Source of the DNA: Gleimia europaea ACS-120-V-Col10b
Lineage (GTDB): Bacteria; Actinomycetota; Actinomycetes; Actinomycetales; Actinomycetaceae
DNA: 64,000 nucleotides
Direction: 5' to 3'
Assembly: GCF_000411155.1 (NCBI RefSeq)
Contig: NZ_KE150266.1
Span: 1,116,001-1,180,000 of the forward strand
The translations under genes and the position numbers were made by a program. This document shows positions 36,083 to 45,706 of the stretch, piece by piece. Position 1 is the first letter of the stretch. Each line of letters begins with the position of its first letter. The notes beneath the pieces are model-generated. The model ran no database searches, was not told the origin of the DNA, and worked only from the letters and a program-made list of their open reading frames with translations.

Positions 36083-37573
36083 ATGAGCGCGCCGCAAAAC
36101 ACCCCATCGGGGCAGCCAGCCAGTGAGTCTGGGGCAAACCCGGAGAAGCTGAAACGAAAGCTCGGGGCTCGCCACCTGAACATGATCGCTATGGGCGGCG
36201 CGATTGGCACCGGCCTCCTCGTCGCATCGGGCGGATCGATCTCCCAGGCTGGCCCAGGTGGCGCCCTCGCTGCTTACGCGGCCATCGGTTTCATGGTGTA
36301 CCTGCTCATGCAGTCGCTGGGGGAAATGTCCACGTGGCTACCCACCGCAGGTTCGTTCGAGAACTGGGCAACCCGGTGGATCTCACCCTCGTTTGGCTTT
36401 GCCACCGGCTGGAACTACTGGTTCAACTGGGCTATCACTCTGGCCGCAGAGATCGTGGCCGTCGCGCTCGTCATGCGCTACTGGTTCCCCACCGTGCCCT
36501 CCTGGGTGTGGTCAGCCCTGTTCCTTGCCGTCCTGTTCCTCATCAACGCCTTCACCGTGAAAGGATTTGGCGAAACCGAGTTTTACCTCGCTCTCATCAA
36601 GGTCGTCACCGTGATCGTGTTCCTGATTGTTGGCGTTGCCATGATCTTCGGGATTCTGGGCGGCCCGTCCCCCGGCACGCAAAACTGGACTTCCGGTGAC
36701 GCCCCGTTTGTTAACGGCTGGCTAGGATGGTTCTCCATCATGATGATAGCGGGCTTCTCTTTCCAAGGCACCGAGCTTATTGCAGTTGCCGCAGGTGAGG
36801 CGGAAAACCCCGAGCACACTATTCCCAAGGCCGTGCGCACCGTGTTCTTCCGCATCACCCTGTTCTACATTGGGGCGATCGCGGTAATCGGTTTCCTGCT
36901 GCACTACTCTGACCCGCACCTGCTGGCGGCAGATATTGGCGACATTTCCATCTCACCGTTCACCCTCATTTTTGAGCGCGCCGGCATTCTCGGCACGGCA
37001 ACGATCATGAACGCGGTGGTACTAACCGCTATCCTCTCGGCCGGAAACTCCGGTATGTACGCCTCGTCCCGCATGCTGTATTCCCTGGCTATTTCGGGCA
37101 AGGCACCCAAGATTTTCACCAAGGTCAATAAGCGCGGCGTTCCCATGCCGGCCCTGCTGGCCACCACTGCGGTGGGTGCGTTCGCATTCATCACGTCCCT
37201 GATTGGCGATGGCGCGGCCTACCTGTGGCTCGTCACCGTTTCCGGCCTGTCTGGCTTCATCGTGTGGGCCGGCATTGCGTGGAGCCACTACCGCTTCCGC
37301 AAGGCCCTTAAAGCGCAAGGCCACGACCCTGCTGAACTGCCTTTCCGTTCCAAACTGTTCCCGCTAGGCCCCATCGTTGCCCTCATTATGGTTTTGATCA
37401 TCATCTTCGGACAGAACATGGAGATCTTCTCCGGCCAGTTCAACGTCGGCGCAATCTTCTCCACCTACGTTGGCCTGATCGCGTTCCTACTGCTGTGGGT
37501 GGGACACAAGCTGGTTACCGGATCAAAAATGGTGGACCCGGCAACCGCTGATCTTTCGCGCGTAGACCACTAG
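36083..37573 (+). CDS. Amino acid permease (APC superfamily, AAT/LysP type)
   Basis: A 496-residue transporter with a hydrophilic N-terminus of about 30 residues and 12 helices. The first helix carries MGGAIGTGLLVASGGSISQAGPGG and the third region QGTELIAVAAGEAENP, both characteristic of the AAT family (LysP, AroP, GabP). It imports an amino acid with protons; lysine is a guess from resemblance to LysP. A GTG at 36080 directly precedes the ATG used here. The 220-bp upstream region (35863-36082) has two small GC-rich hairpins (around 35918-35933 and 36010-36025) but no riboswitch I can recognise. Confidence 0.9.
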   Translation: MSAPQNTPSGQPASESGANPEKLKRKLGARHLNMIAMGGAIGTGLLVASGGSISQAGPGGALAAYAAIGFMVYLLMQSLGEMSTWLPTAGSFENWATRWISPSFGFATGWNYWFNWAITLAAEIVAVALVMRYWFPTVPSWVWSALFLAVLFLINAFTVKGFGETEFYLALIKVVTVIVFLIVGVAMIFGILGGPSPGTQNWTSGDAPFVNGWLGWFSIMMIAGFSFQGTELIAVAAGEAENPEHTIPKAVRTVFFRITLFYIGAIAVIGFLLHYSDPHLLAADIGDISISPFTLIFERAGILGTATIMNAVVLTAILSAGNSGMYASSRMLYSLAISGKAPKIFTKVNKRGVPMPALLATTAVGAFAFITSLIGDGAAYLWLVTVSGLSGFIVWAGIAWSHYRFRKALKAQGHDPAELPFRSKLFPLGPIVALIMVLIIIFGQNMEIFSGQFNVGAIFSTYVGLIAFLLLWVGHKLVTGSKMVDPATADLSRVDH

Positions 37574-37713
37574 GCAAACGGCTCACGCTTTTAGCGGGTG
37601 CCTGCCGGAACGCATCCGGCTGCGCCCGCGACGTAAAACTATCAGCCGTGCGTGGAACTGCGGCTCAAGCCGGGTTAAGCTCCGACCAACACCGCGCGAA
37701 AGTAGTCCTATTT

Positions 37714-38445
37714 CTACGCGATGCGCAAAACGTTGCTGAAGCGGCGCAGAGTCTCGATAGTAGAGGCAGATTGCGCGAGGCCATCCAGAGTATGAACCTC
37801 AATCAAAACACCGAGAACACTCGGGTGACAACGCAACTGAGAAATGACGTGCGCGGGAGTATCGGCATCTACCGAAACTATTACTGTGGTGCCCGCCCGG
37901 CGCGCCGCCGCCAGAATACCGACAGTGGCCTCGGCGCCAAAGTCTGATGCGCTGAACGAAACGTAGCTCAGGCCCACGAGCGACATGGCGCGCATCGCCT
38001 GACGGACGGTACGTACATGAACCCCCCAGTTGCGAACCAGGCCCTCATCCTTCAATGCGCGCAGGGTCTCCACCTGCTTGAGTGACAGCAGGTGGTCAGC
38101 GCTCTGTCCGGTTAGCTGCACAATATCCAGGCTCTCTCTGCCGGTGCGCTGGAGCGCCGCCAAGACGGCGACTTCCAGAAGCTGCGGATCAAGGCCAAGA
38201 TCGTGCAACACGGCGGGTTCGCTGGGGTTGCCCAATTGAATACTCAAAGCTGACTGGGCGGGAGCATCTGCCAAGAAAGATTGCGCGGCGCAGTCCGTAG
38301 CTTCAACAAAACGCAGGCCAGAAAGATCAACCTTTTCTGTGCCAGCGCGCTGTGCGCAGCGAGCGAACGCGTTGGTCAAGCTAATGCCAACAGGAGCGTT
38401 TAGGCTCACCGACTGCGACTCGAACGTTGTGTTCATTTCAAACAT
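37714..38445 (-). CDS. Aldo/keto reductase-like protein lacking catalytic residues
   Basis: A 243-residue protein. The middle part (LDIVQLTG, then VETLRALKDEGLVRNWGVHV) resembles the aldo/keto reductase barrel segment that carries the substrate-side histidine and the recognition of strand 5, but the expected D-x-x-x-x-Y, lysine and histidine of the catalytic tetrad are not visible, and the protein is shorter than the usual 280-320 residues. It may be a non-catalytic relative or a binding protein. The ATG at 38445 follows GGGGG at 5 nt; a TTG at 38457 is an alternative. It stands alone, with AT-rich DNA upstream. Confidence 0.5.
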   Translation of the reverse strand: MFEMNTTFESQSVSLNAPVGISLTNAFARCAQRAGTEKVDLSGLRFVEATDCAAQSFLADAPAQSALSIQLGNPSEPAVLHDLGLDPQLLEVAVLAALQRTGRESLDIVQLTGQSADHLLSLKQVETLRALKDEGLVRNWGVHVRTVRQAMRAMSLVGLSYVSFSASDFGAEATVGILAAARRAGTTVIVSVDADTPAHVISQLRCHPSVLGVLIEVHTLDGLAQSASTIETLRRFSNVLRIA

Positions 38446-38517
38446 CGCAACCCCCAATCTCTTTTAACCTTTATGCAAAATTACTTTACCATTTATTGAC
38501 TCATGCCTTTGCCTCAG

Positions 38518-38544
38518 TTTGCAAATTGTCTAATTTGTCGCAAA
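38518..38544. promoter_or_regulatory. AT-rich dyad upstream of the reductase-like gene
   Basis: AAATT-gtct-AATTT (38523-38536) is flanked by TTTGC on one side and GCAAA on the other, three bases off perfect symmetry. The region 38458-38605 (148 bp) is clearly richer in A and T than the surroundings and holds no gene. It may carry the promoter and an operator. Confidence 0.3.
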
Positions 38545-38605
38545 ATGATCTCACTCTTTGGAGCGGGATTTCCCTTCACCACGAGGCAGAATTTACGCGC
38601 AACCT

Positions 38606-39688
38606 TTAGTTCCGGCCGTCAACCGACTTGGCATACTCCAACCCGCGCCGGCTAGATACACTCACCAATTCACGCGTTTGTGGATCAGTAAACTCCAGAT
38701 TTTGCGCCAGCAACTGCAGGTGGGCGAAGCCGGGTGGAGTCTCGTCCAGCCCGTACCTTGCCGCAAACCGGCCTGAGTACAGCGGGTCGCCCACAATCGG
38801 AATACCCAACCCATAAAAGTGAGCGCGGATCTGATGCGTGCGTCCGGTTACCGGCTCAACCTCCCACGCCTGCATGCCCGCCGCGCGGGCCAGCTCAGAA
38901 ACCTCGGGTATAAAACCTCGTGCGGGGCGCATGATCGTCTCCGCGTTAGGCGCGCCAGCCTCGTTAAAAACCCTCATTCCGCGTTTTTCAATGCGCGACG
39001 TGACGCGCAGGTAGGGGCCACGCTCATCTACGCCGCCTAACACCGCAACGTTCTTATGTGCCCGCGCCGCAAATCGTTTCGCATCCAGCGCGCCCGCACT
39101 ATCAAGGCCGAGGGCTTCCTGACCCGGCAACCCCGCAACATCCTCGCCCGCCGGCAGGCCAGTGATCGCAAGGTAGCGTTTTTTCACCTCGCCGCGCGAA
39201 AACATCTGCTGATACATGCCGCGCTTAGCCGGATCCGAGGTCGCTAAAATCACTCCGGCCGTCGCCCGATCCAAACGGTGGGCAAAAACGATGTCATCAT
39301 TGCGCTCTTGCCGGCGAAGCGCCACCGTGAGCGTGCGCGCCACAAACCTGCCTCGCGGCATCGTTGCTAAATCATGCGGCTTATCCGCCACCAGCCAACC
39401 ATCACCACGGGCCAGCACACCCACCTCAATCGCAGTGGGTGGCTCGTCCGGTATGGGCCGATAAATCCACACGCCCTGCGAAAGACTGGCTGCACAAGCA
39501 TCCGCATCCAAGCTCCGCCCTCGCGAATCAACCACATCTCCAGCCGCAAAAATCGCGTCAAGGGCGGCCGCGTTCAAAGTTGGAAAACGATTTTCGAGGG
39601 CGGCGCGAAGCGTCCCAAAATCCGAAACGCTCACGCGAATTGGACGCACTCCCCCACGAGCGGGAGGAACCTGCCTAGCGGATCGCAT
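38606..39688 (-). CDS. RluA family pseudouridine synthase
   Basis: A 360-residue protein with an N-terminal S4-like or linker region (1-90) and the RluA catalytic domain. The catalytic motif is AHRLDRATAG with Asp140, followed by KKRYLA and GRTHQIRAHF, which completes the signature. It isomerises uridines in rRNA or tRNA; the exact site is unknown. The first 14 bp overlap the end of the response regulator gene, so the two are translationally coupled, a somewhat unexpected pairing. Compared with typical RluC/D, the segment between residues 190 and 240 carries an extra loop. Confidence 0.9.
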   Translation of the reverse strand: MRSARQVPPARGGVRPIRVSVSDFGTLRAALENRFPTLNAAALDAIFAAGDVVDSRGRSLDADACAASLSQGVWIYRPIPDEPPTAIEVGVLARGDGWLVADKPHDLATMPRGRFVARTLTVALRRQERNDDIVFAHRLDRATAGVILATSDPAKRGMYQQMFSRGEVKKRYLAITGLPAGEDVAGLPGQEALGLDSAGALDAKRFAARAHKNVAVLGGVDERGPYLRVTSRIEKRGMRVFNEAGAPNAETIMRPARGFIPEVSELARAAGMQAWEVEPVTGRTHQIRAHFYGLGIPIVGDPLYSGRFAARYGLDETPPGFAHLQLLAQNLEFTDPQTRELVSVSSRRGLEYAKSVDGRN

Positions 39689-40148
39689 CCATCACGCGCA
39701 CCGCGTCCAGCGCGCGCATGTGCGGCAGTGGGTCAATACCCATTGAGATAACGTAGTCCGTCAGCTGCTCGCGTACCTCGTCTACTAGCTCCTGCGCATT
39801 CCACGGCTTGGTGAAATAGTGATCCAAACTGGCCTCGTTGAGCGCCCGGATCGTGTCTTCCTGATCCGCCTGGCCCGTCACCAGCACCTTGCGCGTGTCC
39901 GCCGTCAGCCCGTCAGAGGCCAACGCAATCAAGAAATCAACGCCTGACTCCCCCGGGAGCCGGTGGTCAGCCAACACGAGCGCAAGCACGTCGCCATCCT
40001 CGTCAATCTCATCAATCGCAAGGCGCGCGTCCTCCGCCGAATCAGCCACCTCGATGCGGCACACGCCCTGGAACGAATCGAGGTCTCGCTCAAGCGCGTC
40101 GCGAACCTCCGGCTCATCCTCCACAATCAAGATCGCAAGCTTCATCAT
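39675..40148 (-). CDS. Stand-alone response regulator receiver protein
   Basis: A 157-residue protein that consists of one CheY-like receiver domain and a short helical tail. The acidic pocket (VEDEP), phosphoacceptor Asp61 in LADHRLPG, Thr91 and Lys114 (FTKPW) are all present, so it should be phosphorylated. No DNA-binding or enzymatic output domain follows. Its start overlaps the kinase stop by 4 bp (ATGA), which makes the kinase its cognate partner. Output is probably by protein interaction. Confidence 0.92.
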   Translation of the reverse strand: MMKLAILIVEDEPEVRDALERDLDSFQGVCRIEVADSAEDARLAIDEIDEDGDVLALVLADHRLPGESGVDFLIALASDGLTADTRKVLVTGQADQEDTIRALNEASLDHYFTKPWNAQELVDEVREQLTDYVISMGIDPLPHMRALDAVRVMDAIR

Positions 40149-42214
40149 TCCTCATTTCCACTATTTTCTAACAACAACTTTTCCACATTCGGCCCCGCAA
40201 CGGGTAAAACCACGCAAATCGTGGTGCGACCCGGCTCTGACACGATCGAAAGCGAGCCATCGTGATCGTCCACAATCGACTTTGAAATCGACATTCCCAT
40301 CCCCAACCCAAACCGCACCTGGCCATCCTTAGTGGTGAAATGCGGTTCCAAAATGCGATGCACAAGCTCTTGGGGAATGCCCGGACCGTTGTCGGTGATA
40401 GCAACGCGCACGTGGCGGGCATCGGGAGCCGACGTTTCCACCACGATCTTCGCCGGCTCGTTTCCGCGAGCCGGTAGCGCGGACGGCACTGCCTGCGCCA
40501 CCTCGGCGCTCTCGTCCTGGATAGCCTCCGCCGCATTGATCAGCAGATTCGTCCACACCTGCTCCAACCGTGCCGGGTACGCACGAATCGGCGGCAGCTG
40601 CGCAAAGCGGCGCTCCACCTCAACCCCGCGCATGCGGTGCGCGGTCAGGCGTAGCACGTCCTCGATATTCTCATCGAGGTCCACGCCCTCCACCGGCGAA
40701 GTATCCGGGCGCGCATACGCCTTCAAAGAAGACACCAAATTGGTTATGCGCCCCGCCGCCACCGTGGAGTTTCGCACCGAGCGTCCAATGCCCGCCGCCG
40801 CCTCAATAACCTCCAGCGAAGAGCGGTCCGAGCCGCGCCCAAACCGGCTTTTCTTCTGCCCGCGCAAAACCTCGCGCACCAGATCCGGGTTCGTGGTCTC
40901 GGCTCCCACTAGCCTCTTGGCCAGTTCCCTATCACCATCAGTTAAAGCCATGACCTCGCGCACCAAAGCCCGCTCTTGCGCAGTTGATCGCGGGCGTGCA
41001 TCGCGGGCACGCGTCATCGCCTGCGCCGCATCCTCCATGCCGCCGCAAGCGCCCAACACCGTCTCCACATCGCTAGCAATATGCTCGGTGGCTCGCTGCA
41101 GCGCCGCTACGGGATTGTTCAACTCGTGCGCGATGCCGGCTGATAGCTCCCCAAGCATCGCGAACTTCGTTTGCTCCACCAGCTGCTCGCGCGCTGAACG
41201 CAGCTGAGCGAGCGTTTCTTCCAAATTCTTGCGCTCAATCTCAAGCTGTTCGGCAAGCTCGTGGTTTTCAATGTGGAGGTACTCGGCGCGCACCAGCCGG
41301 GCAGTGAGTGCCTGGATCGCCACCACCGCCAAGTTTGCCGAGGTATCTGGCGAATGTTGGAGCACATACTCCAACTGCTCGATAGACAGGCGCACCAGCT
41401 CCACCTGCGTTGTTGTGGTGGACGTAAACATTGCCCGTTGCTGGCGTGCCAACGACAGCAGACCGATTAGCGGCCCCGAGGTGGCGTGATGCAATAGCAC
41501 GTCCCCGAACTGTGAGGAGCGGTGGAGCGCCACCGAACCGCTCAGCACCAGGTACACTGCGTCCACAGACTCACCCTGACGGGTCAAATCCACTCCCTCG
41601 GGTAACACCATGCGCGGGCGCGGCCCCAAAATCCGTTCAATCCCCTCCAAAAGCACGCGCTGCACCTGCTCGCCGGGCGTGTCCAGCCCGTACAGCAAAT
41701 CTCCTGCGCGCGGCTCATCCCCCGCGTCAAACCCGGCAGTCACCCGCGTTATTTCCGCATCCGGAAAATACTTGAACAACCACCTGCTGATCACTGCGCT
41801 AATCTGCTCTACCAGCGCGGGCGGAGTCCACGGCACCGCCACTACCGACACCAGGGAGCCGTCATGCACAGACCGGGCCACGTCCTCGTGCCGCATCTTA
41901 TCCGTAATCAAGATGAAGCCAGCACGCGCCAGCACACCAAACTTGCGTAAGCGCGTCACCACCTCGTCTACGTTGCCTAAACGCGGCGAAATGAGGACGC
42001 CTGGCACTAGGCACTGGTCGGTGTCACACTGCGACGCGAGCGCCCGCTCCACTTGCGCAAACCCGAACGCAACGCGCACGTCACAATTTCTTAGCTCCCC
42101 CTCGATATCGCAGGCCGCTTGGCAAACCGGATCGTTCTCATCTGCGGCAACCGCCAAAATGTGCAGCATGTAATCTGCCGAGTCGCCGCCCACTCGAGTC
42201 ACGCTCACATCCAC
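40145..42214 (-). CDS. Hybrid-sensor histidine kinase with pseudo-receiver and cNMP-binding-like domain
   Basis: A 689-residue soluble kinase. Residues 15-150 look like a receiver domain without a clear phosphoacceptor, residues about 190-305 form a cyclic-nucleotide-binding/CRP-type beta-roll (LTRQGESVDAVYLVLSGSV), a coiled coil spans 315-350, and the dimerisation domain has GIAHELNNP with His363. The ATPase domain shows the N-box NLLINAAEAI (about 556), DNGPGIP (about 613) and GLGMGMSIS. An unusual charged insertion of about 80 residues separates the H-box helices. No membrane segment, so it senses a cytoplasmic signal. It sits 24 bp downstream of a DASS transporter gene and overlaps the response regulator gene, suggesting control of or by transport. 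Confidence 0.9.
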   Translation of the reverse strand: MDVSVTRVGGDSADYMLHILAVAADENDPVCQAACDIEGELRNCDVRVAFGFAQVERALASQCDTDQCLVPGVLISPRLGNVDEVVTRLRKFGVLARAGFILITDKMRHEDVARSVHDGSLVSVVAVPWTPPALVEQISAVISRWLFKYFPDAEITRVTAGFDAGDEPRAGDLLYGLDTPGEQVQRVLLEGIERILGPRPRMVLPEGVDLTRQGESVDAVYLVLSGSVALHRSSQFGDVLLHHATSGPLIGLLSLARQQRAMFTSTTTTQVELVRLSIEQLEYVLQHSPDTSANLAVVAIQALTARLVRAEYLHIENHELAEQLEIERKNLEETLAQLRSAREQLVEQTKFAMLGELSAGIAHELNNPVAALQRATEHIASDVETVLGACGGMEDAAQAMTRARDARPRSTAQERALVREVMALTDGDRELAKRLVGAETTNPDLVREVLRGQKKSRFGRGSDRSSLEVIEAAAGIGRSVRNSTVAAGRITNLVSSLKAYARPDTSPVEGVDLDENIEDVLRLTAHRMRGVEVERRFAQLPPIRAYPARLEQVWTNLLINAAEAIQDESAEVAQAVPSALPARGNEPAKIVVETSAPDARHVRVAITDNGPGIPQELVHRILEPHFTTKDGQVRFGLGMGMSISKSIVDDHDGSLSIVSEPGRTTICVVLPVAGPNVEKLLLENSGNEE

Positions 42215-42238
42215 CTGCTTTCCGCCCAGCGCTTCGCC

Positions 42239-43711
42239 CTACAACAGGCCCGCCCCACCCCAGTACAGTGGCATCACAAAAGCGAGTAGTAGCGTGCCGG
42301 ACACGCCCACCACCAAGCCCGTCTTGATCATGCGCGGAGTGCTGATTTCGCCCGTCGAGTAGGCGATAGCGTTCGGCGGCGTGGAAATTGGTAGGCACAT
42401 GCCCAGTGAGCAGCCCAACGCCAACACAACCGCGATCTCGGCCGGTGTTGCCGCAACCGAAGCGCCCAGGCCCATGCCGAGCGGGATCAAAAGGTTAGCT
42501 GCGGCCGAGTGCGAGATCACGTTCGACATCAAGAAGCCCACGCCCGCGAGCGTCAGCATGAGCAGGGCAACCGGCACGGCCTCCCAGTTAATGAGGCCAA
42601 TGATCCACGCGTCCAGTCCGGTCTTACCCACCCCGATGCCCAGCGCAATACCACCCGCAACCAGCCACAGCACGGGCCAGTCCAGGTTGCGCAGATCATC
42701 ACCCGACATTGCCTGCGTGACCATCAGGAGTACCACGGGCACGAAACCAACCGTGTTAGACGAAATGCCGTGTAGGGGCTCCGTCATCCACAGCAACACG
42801 GTAATGCCTGCTACCACGTAGAAGATCGTGGCGTTACGGCCCGTCTCAAACTTGGCGCTGAGATCAAGCTCGATTTTGAGGTCCTTCGGCATGTAGGCGA
42901 ACGCCAGCCAAGCCCACGAGATTGCGAGCACCACGAGCATCAGCGGAACCGCAATCGCCATCCAGCCGATGAATGAAATGTGAATCCCTGCGCTTTGGAG
43001 TGCGCCCAGCGCAATAGCATTTGGCGGCGTCCCCACAGGCGTGCCAATACCGCCCACATTCGCAGCCACCGGAATTGCCAGGGCCAAGCCCACGCGCGAC
43101 TTCCCCTCTGGCAATTGCGCCAAAACCGGCATGAACACTGCGAACATCGTGGCCGTGGTAGCCGTATTCGACATGAACATAGAAAGGGTGGCGGTAATCA
43201 GCATGACGCCCATCAGCATCATTTTTGGCGACGACAGGAACGGCTTCAACATTACCGCCGCAATAGCCTTATCCACCCCAAACTTCGCGGCTCCATCCGC
43301 AAGCATGAAGCCACCCAGGAACAAGATGATCACCGGGTTAGCAAGAGATGCAAAGAACGTGGCAGAAGTGGGTACGCCCTCGGGAACCGGTAACAGAGCC
43401 TGATCTGAAACCAGCAGAACCTCTGCCATTATCACCAGCACGGCCGTAGCTGACAGTGGGATAGCTTCGGTAACCCACAGCATGATCGCGGCCAAGAAGA
43501 TCGCCAACATGCGTGATCCAACCGGATCGAGGCCCGGAATATCAACGACAAACGGAACAATAAAGCCTATGACTGCGGCGATCTGGCCAAATCTTTGCAA
43601 CTTGGTGGTCTGCTGGGCCACCACCGCTTTTGGCCCCGATTTACGGGGCGCTGACTTCCTAACCGTCGGCGTAGCTGAACGACGCCGAACCTGCTTAGAT
43701 CCGGGGGTCAT
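42239..43711 (-). CDS. DASS (SLC13) family anion:cation symporter
   Basis: A 490-residue transporter with a basic, Ala/Pro-rich cytoplasmic N-terminus (1-40) and about 11 helices. The two inverted repeats carry the family signatures MSNTATTAT followed by GTPPNA, and ISHSAAANL followed by STPPNA. Members import dicarboxylates, citrate or sulfate with sodium. The second SNT motif reads SHS, which may shift specificity. It is the first gene of a probable operon with the histidine kinase, the response regulator and the pseudouridine synthase. Confidence 0.9.
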   Translation of the reverse strand: MTPGSKQVRRRSATPTVRKSAPRKSGPKAVVAQQTTKLQRFGQIAAVIGFIVPFVVDIPGLDPVGSRMLAIFLAAIMLWVTEAIPLSATAVLVIMAEVLLVSDQALLPVPEGVPTSATFFASLANPVIILFLGGFMLADGAAKFGVDKAIAAVMLKPFLSSPKMMLMGVMLITATLSMFMSNTATTATMFAVFMPVLAQLPEGKSRVGLALAIPVAANVGGIGTPVGTPPNAIALGALQSAGIHISFIGWMAIAVPLMLVVLAISWAWLAFAYMPKDLKIELDLSAKFETGRNATIFYVVAGITVLLWMTEPLHGISSNTVGFVPVVLLMVTQAMSGDDLRNLDWPVLWLVAGGIALGIGVGKTGLDAWIIGLINWEAVPVALLMLTLAGVGFLMSNVISHSAAANLLIPLGMGLGASVAATPAEIAVVLALGCSLGMCLPISTPPNAIAYSTGEISTPRMIKTGLVVGVSGTLLLAFVMPLYWGGAGLL

Positions 43712-43907
43712 AGTGCGTCCTCATCCATATCTGCAAATGCCGGCTCCTCGTTGAGCGCGGCGTAGCGTCCCTATAGTCTAGCTCACACTTAAACAGCCAA
43801 TGGGGCACAACTAATACGCTCGCCAAACTATTTACAAACCCCGCCCGGGCCGTGCCCAAACAGAGATACGCGACGATTGTGCTCTATGAATCCCGGTTCG
43901 CCGCGCG

Positions 43908-45590
43908 CTACTGGAACGACACAAACCACGGGCGCGGTTCAATACCCATGGTCTGCTCCGCGTTCAGCATCGGCTTGTCCTCGTCGATGAAGTTCTTCCA
44001 CGCCAGCCAAACCCACGGCTGCAAATCTTCGCGAATTACGTCCCACGTCTGCATCTTCGCTGCCGGAGTGCCGTGACCATCCACGTGAATCACCGTTGCC
44101 AGCTCCGGATGCTGCACCATTTGGTTGCGATCGCGGATCATCTGCACTTGGAACTGGTGCAACATAAACACTTTCTGCGGCAGATTGTTTTCGCGCACCA
44201 GCTGGGCCAGCCACTGCGAAACCTCGTTCACCTCCGCAATCTCAACGTGGCCAACCTGCTCCAAATGCACCTGGTTGCCATACAGTTTCCACTCCGGGTC
44301 GAGCGCCAACCCAACGTTTGGGCGCTTCAACAGATCCACGTAAAGCTTCGCCTGATCAAGCAGATTCGCGCGCCCCGGCTGCAGGTCGATAATCGCGTAG
44401 CCACCTACCTCGCTAATCGCATCAATGGAGGGAGCCAAATCAGGTTCCGCCGTCACGTCCGAGTAAAAGCCATCATCGCCCGCACCCGCCGACGCCACCG
44501 TCGCAATGATTTCAAACGCCGGAATAAACGGCACGTCACTGAACTGCTGGTACTGCTTCGCATACTGCAATGCCAATTGTGCCGCTTCGGTTGGAGATTG
44601 CTCGCCGAGCACTCCCAAAGCCCGCGTATGCGGGTGGCCGTACAGAGCCACCATTCTCCGGCCTGGAAACACCAGGCCACCTCCACCCGGAAGTTCATCT
44701 GCGGAAGTTGCCAGCTGGGCGGCGTGGCGCAGCGTCTGCGTGCCCCCAAAATCGGGACCCAAACCAACCGCAACCCGGCCCTCGCGCATCATCTTCATAG
44801 ATTCACTCGTGGCGCGCGGATCAGCCTGCGCCAGCACACTCACGTCAAGCCCTGCGCTCAACGCGTTAGCCACCACGCCCAAAGGGGAACTCTGCGTTGC
44901 GAACGCGATCGCCTTCGTGTTTGCATTGCCCCTATCACCGCGTGGAAGAGGCGCTAGATCCACCATTTTCGGGGTGGGGACGGCCTGGCTCTGCCCGGAC
45001 GTGGCCTCGGTGGCCTCCCCGCCGGCTTGCTCTGTCTGCGTGGCTTGCTCAGTGTCCTTTGCCCCTGGCTGTGGTGAAAACTCCGGCACCGCCACATCGG
45101 TAGGATCAAGGTTTAACAGATCATCCACGCCAAACTCATCGCAAGCGCGAACCTCGGAGCCCAAAACAGTGCTTAGCGCCTGCGCGTCGCCCGTATCTGT
45201 CATCACGTCCACATTGGCCGCAACGTCCACTCCGCCTACGGCCAACACCGTCTTTACGCCCAAGCGGTCAAGCTCTGTAGCCACCTCGCTATCGCCCGTC
45301 TCGGTCAGCATTGGCAGTGATAGGGCCTGCGCCACTGCGGCTGCCCTTGCTTGCGCAACCGGATCCGCAGATGCAACCACCGCGCCCTCAGCGCGGTCAA
45401 ACAGCGCCTTTGCAACCTCCACATCCGTATCGAAAGCAACTGTTTCAGTGGGCGCTAGGGGCCGTTCCGGAACTTCCGGCGCAGATGCGGACGAATCCTT
45501 CGACGCACTCGAGCAGGCCGCTAAACCACTCACCATTAACGTGGCAATCAAACCGGATACTAGCCGTGCCCTAATCGAAAATGCGCGCAT
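43908..45590 (-). CDS. Uncharacterised lipoprotein with cell-wall-binding-repeat-like N-terminal part
   Basis: A 560-residue lipoprotein (lipobox LAAC, Cys26). Residues 60-150 contain alternating helix-strand units such as VVASADPVAQARAAAVAQAL and LGVKTVLAVGGV that resemble cell wall binding type 2 repeats. A Gln/Ala/Thr-rich linker (about 175-205) follows. The C-terminal half (about 230-555) has strand-helix alternation and acidic motifs (LALDPEW, IHVDGHG, DDGFYSD) that suggest a TIM-barrel hydrolase-like domain. I do not recognise the family and propose no reaction. It stands alone between the DASS gene and a hydrolase gene; the 196 bp between it and the DASS start show nothing clear. Confidence 0.65.
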   Translation of the reverse strand: MRAFSIRARLVSGLIATLMVSGLAACSSASKDSSASAPEVPERPLAPTETVAFDTDVEVAKALFDRAEGAVVASADPVAQARAAAVAQALSLPMLTETGDSEVATELDRLGVKTVLAVGGVDVAANVDVMTDTGDAQALSTVLGSEVRACDEFGVDDLLNLDPTDVAVPEFSPQPGAKDTEQATQTEQAGGEATEATSGQSQAVPTPKMVDLAPLPRGDRGNANTKAIAFATQSSPLGVVANALSAGLDVSVLAQADPRATSESMKMMREGRVAVGLGPDFGGTQTLRHAAQLATSADELPGGGGLVFPGRRMVALYGHPHTRALGVLGEQSPTEAAQLALQYAKQYQQFSDVPFIPAFEIIATVASAGAGDDGFYSDVTAEPDLAPSIDAISEVGGYAIIDLQPGRANLLDQAKLYVDLLKRPNVGLALDPEWKLYGNQVHLEQVGHVEIAEVNEVSQWLAQLVRENNLPQKVFMLHQFQVQMIRDRNQMVQHPELATVIHVDGHGTPAAKMQTWDVIREDLQPWVWLAWKNFIDEDKPMLNAEQTMGIEPRPWFVSFQ

Positions 45591-45706
45591 ACAAAACCCT
45601 TCAAATCACTAGCGCCCAAAGTCTAACAAGTGCGCAAACACTACCCGGGACAGCGCGCCCTCCCAACCGGACACATCTGCGTCAGACAGAATGCGCGGGT
45701 AGCTGA

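Noticed and set aside
35863..36210. N-terminal extension of the RidA frame
   Set aside because: The ATG at 35862 has a strong ribosome binding site and matches the family length; the extension overlaps the divergent permease gene.
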